From Eledone cirrhosa (taxonomy: Eukaryota > Mollusca > Cephalopoda > Octopoda > Eledonidae), in NCBI GenBank assembly GCA_964016885.1, contig OZ024740.1, positions 209,117,218 through 209,181,217 of the forward strand: 64,000 bases of DNA, in the 5' to 3' direction. The number at the start of each line of letters is the position of its first letter. Position 1 is the stretch's first letter. The position numbers and the translations under genes were made by a program. Of the stretch, positions 24,291 through 35,285 are shown piece by piece. The notes beneath the pieces are model-generated. The model was not told where the DNA came from. It saw only the letters and a list, made by a program, of their open reading frames with translations, and did not search any database.

Positions 24291-24757
24291 CATTGTAAAA
24301 CATCTGATCTTTTAGCGTTGCAAATATTTTTTTTAATATATACATAAATAACATAAATATAAAATCATGAACAACGAATTAACGAACTAATAGAGGAAGA
24401 TTTACATTAATGCCGAAAGTCCGTTAAATCGAAGGTACCTAGGGGTAGTTTTTATTGTTTTTAATGAGGAAAAAAAAGCATTAATACAAAATACACGGGT
24501 GCACAAAACAAAATTTAATCAATTATGATTAGGAATATGCAATTTTTACTTTTCTTTTGACAAGTGAAATTAATGAGTGTTTTGGTTGATTTATTTATAT
24601 TTGGCCATTAAATCCAAAATCCGTTTGGTCGGGAGTTAAACTGGATTCATTGCACTATAAAACACTAAAAATAGCATTGTAAAATTCCAGTCTTTACAAC
24701 TATACTGTATAGTCAGTCTACTTTTACGTTTTCCCTACTATTATTTTATTCTATAAC

Positions 24758-24850
24758 CGTTGACTTTGCCTTTCATCCTTACGGGGTCGATAAAATAAAG
24801 TACCAGTAATGCACTGGGTAATTGCTGGCCTTGTGCCTAAAGTAGAAACA
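24758..24850 (+). mobile_element. SINE-1, head-truncated, 18-bp target-site duplication
   Basis: The body runs from TTGACTTTGCCTTTCATCC to AGTAGAAACA and is flanked by ATTATTTTATTCTATAAC at 24740-24757 and 24851-24868. The perfect duplication shows this truncated form was inserted as such. Confidence 0.85.
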
Positions 24851-24869
24851 ATTATTTTATTCTATAACT

Positions 24870-25690
24870 TTTCTCTTACAGGTTATACTGTTTATTTTCA
24901 GTAAGGACCAAAGGAATTTTCAACCAAGGTTTTAGTTTTTTTTCTTTATTATTTCTTTATTTCTTTATAACACATTTTTTTTATTTAGTCTTTTTTTTAT
25001 TTTTCAATAATATATTATTCTATTTGGGTATTGGAGGATCTTGTTTATATATTGATATATTTAGAGTTAGTGTTTTAAAAATATATTACAAAGAATATGT
25101 GACATTCACTGAAACAAAATGACTCAGTTGATGAGTAGAGTCTAAATATTTTATAAGACAGAAATACAGTGATTGAGACTAATGAAGGCTCATAGATATA
25201 TCATCAATTTTTCTATGCTAACTTGATTGGAGCTACTATTTTTATAGATGGATTAGATGATCATGTCTCGCTAAAATACATTACATTTTGGTATGGTTTC
25301 TATAGATGTATGCCTTTCCCAACACCAACTTCTTTATAGAGTGTACTGGGTGCATTTGGAACCAGCACTAGTAATGTTTTCATATTCTTAATGTGACTGA
25401 AATACTTTCTATGCTGTTATTGTTCAAAGACACATATATGTGTGTGTGTGCGTGTATATATATATACACACACACACACATAAATCTATATATATATATA
25501 GTTTAAGGAAACGACGAACAGTGTACAAAAAGTTTCACACTTTATATGGAAAAAGGGAAAGGAAGTTCAATGTGTCAGGCTTTAGTCCTTATTCAGGAGT
25601 ACAAAAATAGAGACAGAGACAGGATCACAAAGGATAGATTATATATATATATATACACATACACACACATATATACACACAGTACTAGGC
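24870..25690. other. Non-coding; LINE scrap and dinucleotide repeats
   Basis: 25255-25350 is a decayed LINE-1f 3'-UTR scrap (TTTCTATAGATGTATGCC, CCAACACCAACTTC). Alternating TG/TA/CA tracts at 25436-25500 and 25641-25680. No gene. Confidence 0.45.
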
Positions 25691-25860
25691 CCATTCTGAA
25701 GGTGATGGAATAGTTGTTAGAACATCAGATTAAAAACTTTGTAGTATGTGCTCTAACCTTCTGTACAGAGTTAAAATCCAGCCGAAGTCAATTTTGCCTT
25801 TCATCATTTCAGGGTTGATATATAAAGTACCAGTTGAAGGTGGTGGATTAGAGAAATTGT
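25690..25860 (+). mobile_element. SINE-1-like variant
   Basis: GGTGATGGAATAGTTGTTAG, GAGTTAAAATCCAGCCGAAG, TTTTGCCTTTCATCATTTCA GGGTTGATA, AAAGTACCAGTTG: the SINE-1 plan with a diverged head. Similar variants at 44105, 44610 and 51415. Confidence 0.6.
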
Positions 25861-25861
25861 T

Positions 25862-26054
25862 AGGGCATTGAGAAGGATATTTGTTTCATCTCTTTACATT
25901 CTGAATTCCTAAGGCATTGAGAAGGATATTTGTTTCATCTCTTTACATTCTGAATTCCTCAGGCATTGAGAAGGATATTTGTTTCATCTCTTTACATTCT
26001 GAATTCCTAAGGCATTGAGAAGGATATTTGTTTCATCTCTACATTCTGAATTCC
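25862..26054. repeat. Tandem repeat, 49-bp unit, about 3.9 copies
   Basis: The unit AGGCATTGAGAAGGATATTT...CATTCTGAATTCCT is repeated at 25862, 25911, 25960 and 26009 with almost no difference; the last copy lacks a TT. Confidence 0.95.
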
Positions 26055-26773
26055 AAATCCTGCCTTCTGTCACTGGAAAAATAGTGACAGGACTGTAAGC
26101 CAGTTTAGAATAAGCACACCATATCCCTGCATATTGTAAGAGGTGACTAAAAGAGTTGGCACCAGGAAGGACATCAAGCTGTAAAATATTGCCTCAAAAA
26201 TGTCTCCATTATTGATGTGAATCTTGAAATGAGGCCAGCAAGGCTGGACCCTATTTTAGCAGAGAAGATAGCCTTAAAAAGCTTGTTGTAAAGCAACTAG
26301 ATAAACTTTTGACAAGTATAAGCACTAGCTTGTTTACTAGGTACTTTGAGGTCTAGATCATCAGCCTTTTCACTAGACTCTTCCCATAACTATATGGTAA
26401 TTACACCGACAACTGTATTTCGCATGTAACCTAATAGTTAGGGTGTTAGACTCATGATCATAAGTTTGTGGGTTCAGTTCTAGGACCTGGCATCATATTG
26501 TGTCCTTGAGCAAGATATTTCATTTCACATTGCTCTACTCCACTCAACTGGACCAAGAGGAGTCTAGTCTTGTACTCACAGTCACTTAATGTCAATGAAA
26601 CTTAGGATAAGCTCAGACCTGGTGATCTTCTAGTTAGATTTAACCTCAAGCAGCTTCCTTCCATTTATTTCATTAACTCCTTCCATTCTACCTTAGAATT
26701 CATATCTCAGTATCTCTCTTTCTATTGACTGCCCAAACATTTCCATTATCATCTTTTACAAACCTTCTGATTC
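26055..26773. other. Non-coding; SINE-3 copy at 26415-26640
   Basis: 26100-26260 resembles a repeat also seen at 48395-48525 and 58505-58620 (CCAGGAAGGACATCAAGCTG). 26415-26640 is a SINE-3 copy (ACCTAATAGTTAGGGTGTTA, TGGGTTCAGTTCTAGGACC, TGAGCAAGATATTTCATTTC). Confidence 0.55.
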
Positions 26774-26981
26774 CCACTCATACCTCAATTTCTCCTTATC
26801 TACCCCCACTCATATCTCAATGTCTCTTTATCTACCTCCACTCATATCTCAATTTCTCTTTATCTACCCCCATTCATATCTCAATTTCCCCTTATCTACC
26901 CCCATTCATATCTCAATTTCTCCTTATCTACCCCCACTCATATCTCAATGTCTCTTTATCTACCCCTACTCATACTCAATC
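26774..26981. repeat. Tandem repeat, ~33-bp pyrimidine-rich unit, about 6 copies
   Basis: The unit CACTCATATCTCAATTTCTC CTTATCTACCCC is repeated with T/C changes. It ends about 260 bp before the giant exon's acceptor, so it is probably in the intron just before it. Confidence 0.9.
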
Positions 26982-27239
26982 AGCTCTCTCCACATCTGTA
27001 GCCAAGACTCTGAATTCAAAGTTACCTTCTGCAGTCTGATCACTATCCATTCCAATTGAGATTTAATTGGTAGAATTAAGTTATTTTTTTTTTAAAAAAC
27101 ATGTAATTTTTTTACATATATTTGAACACATGAAATTATTTATTACTATGAAAATGTTTATTTTCTATTTTTATGACATTTTTTTCTTTTTCTTTGAATT
27201 ATATAATTTTCTTACAATTTATTGTTGTTGCTATTGTAG

Positions 27240-30123
27240 GGTAGTTATTCAAGTTTCTACTCAATTACCTGAGTCTCGGTCATGCTCACCATATTTCCGA
27301 AAGGACCCAAATGATATCATTCAACAAGAATGTGGATCAGATCAATTAGCAATATCTAATTTCAAAGCTATATTACCTCCAGGACAAAACAATATATATA
27401 TGGCATCAACATCACCTAAATCAAACAATCAAAAGGTCACTTCTATTTCTTCCCCATACCCTGTTTTATTAAATCCCCCTAGTTATTCATCTCTAAAATC
27501 TCAGCCACAAGGCAATAAACTACTGACTCTATCTTCAAAAGCACCTTCTCCTAACACCATTAATTCTACTTCACACAGTATATCTCCTGTTAGAAATCCA
27601 TCTCCTGTTCAGTTTCAACTTGTTGCCAATAATAATAATTTATCATCTTGTGAAAATGTTGCGTATGGTAACAACCTTTTGCAACTAAAACGCACACAAT
27701 CTCCTGCCCTACTTCAAACGCTTCTACAAAATCGAGATCCTTCTCCAAATCAAAGACTTTCATCAACAATAGTAAATGTTGCACCAGAAGGATTTCAACA
27801 GAAAATCTTAGTAGCTCCGTCTGTATCACCAAACAGAGTTGTTGGTACAGATCCATCATGTGAAGGATCTTCTACTATATTAATAACAGCCGATCCCAAT
27901 CCTATTATTAATAAAGTAACACAACCTCAAGTGACATATGTGAAAACAACCCCAGTCGCTGTATCATCACCTGAGCCTGCTCGCACTACACCAGTCACAT
28001 ATTCACAAATGCAGCCACCAACCCAAGTGTTTTACATGAAATCAACGTCTCCAAATATGCCTCAACTTTCATCTCAGTTACAAGTTCAACCATTTCAAGG
28101 AATGCAATTTAAACAAGATCAACTTATTCTTAATTCAATCATTGTTGATAAATCACAGACCACACAAGAGAAAAATGTAACGTCATTACAAGGCTCACAG
28201 CCACTACTTTTATCAGTTCCAAAATCTACTGAACAAGAACAAACCATTCTAAGAAATGAATTAGAATTTCAGCAGCCAATTTATAATTCCTCATTAAATA
28301 CATCTCAGCCCACAAATCCTTCATTTACATCTAAACTATTGGATCGATTGAATATGCCGACATGTCACTCAAACGACAATAAAACATTGTCTACAAGCGT
28401 ACAATCTGTGTCTGCGATTTCACAGGCACCTATATTAGCTCAGAGACTTGCTGCTCCTTCTATTAATAATGCTATTTTTGCTAGTCATTTAACTTCTTCA
28501 AGGTTTGTCTTACCTTCTAGTGGTTCAGCAGTGCTCCCTACAGGTTTGACAAACACTCCCAACATTCAGTTGATACCTACATCAACTAATTTAACAAATT
28601 CATCCCAACTGAACATACTCTCTGTTCAGAATAATAGACTTTCCGCTTTATCATCTACAGAAAATTCATCCTTTTTGCAACATGCATCTCCCGCTCAGAT
28701 TTCTCCCATAGAAAATGAACCTAGAAATAAGTATTTGGTTTCAAACGCAGCACTAAATATTCAGCCTGCAATGGTTACCTCAAACCCACAGTTAGCGCCA
28801 TCTATCACAGAACGTTTACCTGTTAGTAATGCTTCTATCAGCAATAACACAGGTGTTATGGCTTCACAATTGCAGCCAACGTTTGTTGACAGACTTCCGA
28901 TGACAAACAAAGATAATGCTGTATCATATTCCACAGTTGTTGTTACAACTCCACAGTTTATTACAGCTCCTGCAAATACTATGAGGAGTGATTTGTCTAA
29001 TGTCTCAGCTGTAAAAAGCATTCTAGCTGCCCAGAATATATCTTCTAATTTAAATCCTGTTGCAAATAATTCTATCTTTAAAATCATTACACCAACAGTT
29101 GGAGTTGGTCAACAAACATCGACACAACCTCCAAAGTTAGTTTTAACCGAACCACCCGATGCATCTATGTCATCTCTCAATCAAAGACTTCAAGCTAATC
29201 AAACAGCCATGTTACTTAATACAAATAGCAGTGGCCAACATAATTTTGCACAAATAAAAGATAACATACAACCACAGATCATCTCATTTAATCCTGTTTC
29301 TTTTGAAATACCTGCTGAATCATTTAGATTTATTGAAATGCAAGGTCAACCATTAAAAACATCATCAAGTAATATGATAAATAATTCTGTAACTAACAAT
29401 ATTTCTGTTGATAAACCAATAAATATTGTAACAAGAACAGACTCTGGCAATGTAATGAAACCTTCAAATATTTTTGTTGTGTCTTCTGCCTCAGAAACGG
29501 TACACTCATCAACTAGTGTTAACACACAGTCAATTGAGAACAGAAATTCTGAACTCCAACTCACATCTAAGTTGCCATCTTTGGAAAATAAATCCTTTAT
29601 TGAAGAAAAAAATTCTTCTGTTTCTCACAAAGAAACCGCTTTTTCCTTCCTTAAATTACCAGTGAAAGAACCCCCAGTTCAACCTGTGAAACCAAAACGC
29701 CCTGTTAGAAGAAAAAAAACTGATGATGATGATGTTAATCCATTTTTTGCTCATCTTCGTGTTCCTTCAGCATCTATTTCAAACCAAGTAGGTTTACCTC
29801 CTTTTAAGACACTTCAAAATACAAATGAAGATACTAAACACAAACCAACTTTCTCAGAAATAAGAAATGCTTTACACAGTAAAACAGTTGATGATCAGAC
29901 TAAATTTCAGCCAACTTCTAGTATATTAAGTAATATTAATTTTAACCAGTCTCATAATGCTAAAGAAGCAGTAGCAGACTTGGAAACAGATTCTTGTCTC
30001 AAAGCTAGTGCTAGTGATAATCAGTTGGATCAAAAATCCACTGTAAAAGACGATCATACAGAAGAGAAATCATTAGAAATTGCTGATGATGATGATGATG
30101 ATAACACAGAAAGGAAGCCCATT
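27240..30123 (+). CDS. DNTTIP1: DNTTIP1 giant exon: disordered S/N/Q/P-rich N-terminal extension
   Basis: This exon carries 961 open codons plus one base that completes a split codon. A pyrimidine-rich tract ends in AG at 27238-27239, and the exon ends at GTGAGT (30124), phase 0. The ATG at 27067 is intronic, so it is not the start; an upstream exon ending in phase 2 is expected. The first in-frame Met inside the exon is near 27400. The protein is rich in Ser, Asn, Gln, Thr and Pro with many SP pairs and no recognised fold. Near the end are a basic patch ([10 protein letters not shown], about 29690-29720), which looks like a nuclear localisation signal, and two acidic runs (DDDD near 29722; six Asp near 30084). 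It splices in phase to the conserved DNTTIP1 exon at 38271. A long coding run with no stop shows it is real coding DNA; membership of the same gene rests on phase and order only. Confidence 0.8.
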
Positions 30124-33100
30124 GTGAGTACACCCTTTTACTTTTTTAAAAATATATTCTTTTTCTTTTAACCATTTCAGTTATAAAATCATATAAGCTG
30201 AGACATATGTGACAAAAATTTGATGGTAAAGCGGGAGTTGGTTAATATTTAAGTATATACAGTACATATAAGAATATAAATATAATTATTTCAGATTTCA
30301 GAAATAATGTGATAGAAATCAATTATTTTTACCAATTGGGATTTTTAAAAGAAACATCTTTTACCAAAAGAGTCAACCACATCAATCAGTCTTCTCTGAT
30401 ACACAGTGATCTCTAGAATCTAATTTACTGTCTTCATAACACTTTTGTCTTGTTTGTTTTTTAATCATGTCTACTCAGCTCTTCTTTCTTTACACACCCC
30501 ACCCCTATTCTTTTTTCTCTCCTCTTCATTCTGTGTCTATGTGAATGAGTAATGTATCACAGTCTCTCTCTCTCTCTCTCTATACACATGTATAATATAT
30601 ACACGAGAATGCTGAGGATGGCTCTGAACATTAATCAGTATACACTGAGGATGAAGAACTCAGAGCTGAACGGGAGCCTCTCAAAAGATATATATATATA
30701 TATTGATATTATTGCCACTTCCATTATTGATTCATTGATTTATTGATCTGTATATAAGCTGATATCCTATGTGAATAAACTCTGATGATACAGATTTTGA
30801 GCCTATTTCTGATGATTAAAGTATAAAATCATAATGGAACTTTTAGATAAAAACTTTCTTCTTTAGAAAATTCTAAGATTTCTGATTTTATTATCTCATA
30901 TCCTCTGGATGAATGTCTATCGGTTGAAACATATGTTAGTTTGACAATAATTGACCCTTTGTTGCTTCTTATTCTTTATATATCAACGCCATGCTTTTCA
31001 GCATAGAGTTACAGCCCTTCACAGTCTGAGTTCAAATTCCGCCAAGGTTCACTTTGCCTTTCATCTTTACGGGGTCGATAAAATAAAGTACCAGTAAAAA
31101 CAATTATTAAAGTTATATATATATATATCATCATCATCACCATTTAACATCCATTTTTCTGTGCTAGCATGGGTTAGATAAGTTGTCCCATTGTGAGACA
31201 AGTTAGATCAGATGACTTGTCTTGCTCATACAGAGCTATTTCTGGATTGGTTTCTATGGCTGGATTCTCTTCTTAATGCTAATCAAATTTACAGCATGGA
31301 CCAAAACGACCAACTGACAGGTTGGACTGCTTTTTGTTGTGTCACTAACTCAACCACATTACAGGGTGCACTGGATGCTTTTTGTTGCGTCACTAATATG
31401 ACCACTTAACAGGGTGGACTGGGTGCTTTTTGTCATGTCACCAACACAATCAGTTTACAGGATCACCTGAATGCTTATTGTCATATCACTAGGATGACCA
31501 CTTTACATGGTAGACTAGGGGCTTTTGTTGTGTCACTAACATGACCACATTACAGGGTGGACTGGGAGCTTTTAGCTATTTCAGCAGCATTGTTGGGGAG
31601 TGTGTCCAGCCTTCTATGCTTGTAAGCATGAGCTGAAGAAGAGAGGTGTATCAGATGTGGAAAGAGGGGGATTGGGGGAGGGTGTGGTATGTGTATGCAG
31701 AATGGAGATTGGAGGGGTAGGTCTAAGGTGTGGGAGCTAGCTGGTGAAGGTGGAGTGTTAAGATGTGAGAGGGGAAGTGGTGCATTCTTGTGACCTCTAG
31801 ATGTTTGCTTCATCCCATGCACACAGGAAGGTGGATCTTCTGCATAATGCCAGAGATCTTGATCCTGTGTTATCCCCTTTGAGAGGTTTAATTGGTCATG
31901 GTCAGCTTTTATCATTTCATCCCATGCTTTCCTAGGTCTTTTTCCATAGTTATCTACAACTTCAAGGGCCTTGCACCTTTTTATACAGCTGTCATCCTTC
32001 TTATGCATCGACCCCTCTTATACCCCTCTCAGTTCATTGATGCTTTGCCATTCATGCATACTACTATTGCACATGCATCGGAGTATGCAAGTTTCATTTC
32101 TTTCAAATCTTTGTAGATCCTGTGCACATAGTGCCCAGATCTCACTTCAATGCAGCATTGCTGTTCAGATACATGCATCATATAATCTGCCCTTCATTTT
32201 GAGGGAAAACTTTTTGTAGCTAGTAGCAGTAGTAGTTCCCTGAACTTTCTCTAACCTGTTCTCACTCTGGCTACTGTGCTTTTGGATCACCCTCCTCCAC
32301 TGCTAATTTGATCACCCAGGTAACAGAAACTATCTACTACTTCTACAAAGCTCTCTGGGCATTTGAAGGGGTTTGTATCCTGAGAGCTCTTGCTACTTAC
32401 TGTTCCTGTGCACCAGCCACATGTAAAACCTACGTTCTTTGTTAGCCTACCTGAGATCCCACTACATCTCTTGTGTACCCATAGTTTGCATTTGGAACAT
32501 AGAATGGAATTTTTACCTATTCCTTTTCTGCACACTGAGCAGGGCCATTTCCCTGAGGAGATTTGGCCCTGTTTTTCTTTCTACCTACTAGAACTTTAGT
32601 CTTTGCAAAATTCAGAGAGTTACTACTGCTGCTAACTACAAACGGTTTTTCCCTTAAAATCAACGGCAGACTGTATGATACATGTATATGAATAACAATG
32701 TTGCACTGTAGCGAGATCTAGGCACTGTGTACAGAGGACCTGCAAAGATTGGAAAAAAATGAAGCCTCCATGCTTCGCTGGATGTGCAATAATAATATAC
32801 ATGAACAGCAAAGCATGAATGAACTGTGAAAGAAATTAGGCATAAGAGGGATCAGATGCAGTGTGCAGGAGAGAAGATTGCATTGGTATTGACATGTGAT
32901 GCATATGAAGGATGACAGCTGTATAAAAAGGTGCAGAACACTCAAAGTTGATGGACGCTATGGAGTGGGCAGGCCTAGAAAGACTTGATAAAAGCTGACT
33001 TTTACAATTGCGTTTCTCTAAGGTGATGACACAGGACCATGATCTCTGGCGCTATGCAGTAATACTGAAGATCTGCCCTCCCATCACCCTTTCCATACAC

Positions 33101-33668
33101 CTCCCTCACTGCAATCACTCCACTCCTATATCTACCTCCCCAATTCCCCCATCCAAGTCCCCATCCACTCCATACAATGGTCATCCTGGAGCCATGACAA
33201 AAGGTGCCCAGTCGACACTGTAAAGTGGTCGTGTAGGTGTCACAACAAAAAGCACCCAACCTACACTGTAAAGTGGTCGTGTTGTGACATGACAAAAAGC
33301 ACCCAGCCCACTCTGTAAAGTGGTTGTGTAGGTGTCACAACAAAAAGCACCCAGTCCACACTGTAAAGCAATTGTGTAGTAGTCACAATAAAAAGCGCCC
33401 AGCCCACTCTGTAAAGTGTTCGTGTTGGCGACACAACAAAAAAGCACCCAGCCCACGCTGTAAAGTGGTGTCAAGACAAAAAGCACCCAGCACATTCTGT
33501 AAATGTGGTTGGTGTTAGGAAGGGCATCTAGCCATAGAAAACAGTTCTGTGTGAGCAAAACATGGTCCTCCGACCTGGCTCTCTCACAACAGGACAACTC
33601 GTCTAACCCATGCTAGCGTGGAAAATGGACATTAAATGATGATCATGATATATATATATGTGTGTGTA

Positions 33669-33713
<45 letters not shown>

Positions 33714-35235
33714 CGATTTATTGAGGCACTTGGATAATTTGAAATTTGAAGATGTTGATATCCATGTAGGCCTTTGTGTCTCCACACTCTTAACCCTTTA
33801 GCATTTACATTACTCTATATATACTATTGAATTTTTGTGGTAAAGGCTTTATATTAGATAATTATCTCACATAATATCAAATCTATGAGGATTTTGATGT
33901 TATTTATTTTGAGAACAATATCTTAACATCAGTATGAGCGACCAGTTATAGCTGGTTTGAACAGAGAGAGGTGAGAGAATTCTGGCCAGTGATCTTTCAA
34001 CTGTTCAAAACACAACTAGAATGCTTCTTCTGGGATGTCTCTCAGCTCCACCTTGCATGGCATCCTCTCAGCTCTCAACTGATCTTTGTTCGTAATATAG
34101 AGCAAAATGAAAATGCTTTGAATAAGCTGATAGCAACTTGAGCATCCAGCAAGCTTGCCTGAAACCACATATGCGCATGAATGTATGAGACTCCACTCTG
34201 TACACGTTTGTCTCCCTAATGTTATTAGTTTCCTCAGGAGTCGATTACTTTTTAGACAGACTTCATAGTTGACATTTCTATCTCCCAGAAATAAGTCATT
34301 TTTAGAATAGGAACCGTTAATTTTCATATCTACTCAGGATATTGATCAATGTATTCTCTGGCTGTCTTTGAGTGACAAAAACATAAACAGAATCACTACA
34401 ATAATTATGATAATCATAATAGCATTAGAAAATCAGAATATTCTCTGTCGTGGCTGCTGGCCACTTATTTTCTATCCCTGAGAGTATTTAACCTCATATT
34501 CTAATGCTGTTATCACTATTGTAATCTTTGAAGTGAGATTTATACACACATACACATACACAAATATATATGCGCGCACGTTCGAAATTTTAATGTCATT
34601 TCATTTCATTTAACTTAAATCTGTTTTCCAAACAAACAAGTCAACTGCGATCGATCTTATAAGTCTCTCATAGGGATACTCCATTGATAATGGGTTTTTA
34701 AACCAATATTTGGGGTTATCAAATTTGCTAAGTTAAGATTCTTTTGTTATCTTTGCAATCTTAATTTTCTTTCTGGTGCATTGTAAGGTTTTCAAAACTA
34801 TTTAAATTTGTGTTTTCTATTCAACAATGCTTCAAGTAAACTACAACACTCTGATATATATATATATATATTATCAAGAAAATGAAAAATCAGTGATGCA
34901 TCTGGACTTAGTTTATTCTGTGTTACAAATGTTTCGCCTGCATGTAGCTCGAGTCATGGTCCTTGTATGGATCTGGCTGATTCTACCAGTGATAAAATTT
35001 GCTCCGGACATAACAGCCGTGTCTGAAAGAACCCGCAGAAGTAGAATCAGCCAGATCCATACAAGGACCATGACTCGAGCTACATGCCGGCGAAACATTT
35101 GTAACACGAAATAAACTAAGTCCAGATGCATCACTGATTTTTCGTTTTCTTGATAATATCTAAACTCTACTCTGATGAATATCAAGTGCTAATTTTGGCA
35201 TACCGCCTACGGAAGCACCATAGCTACCACTATAC

Positions 35236-35285
<50 letters not shown>

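Noticed and set aside
27067..27239. ATG-initiated start of a 1,034-residue protein
   Set aside because: The first ~57 codons are T-rich intron sequence (Phe/Tyr runs) ending in a clear acceptor at 27239.
34827..35185. Two similar ORFs on opposite strands
   Set aside because: They read the two arms of one palindrome; no codon-level evidence for a protein.
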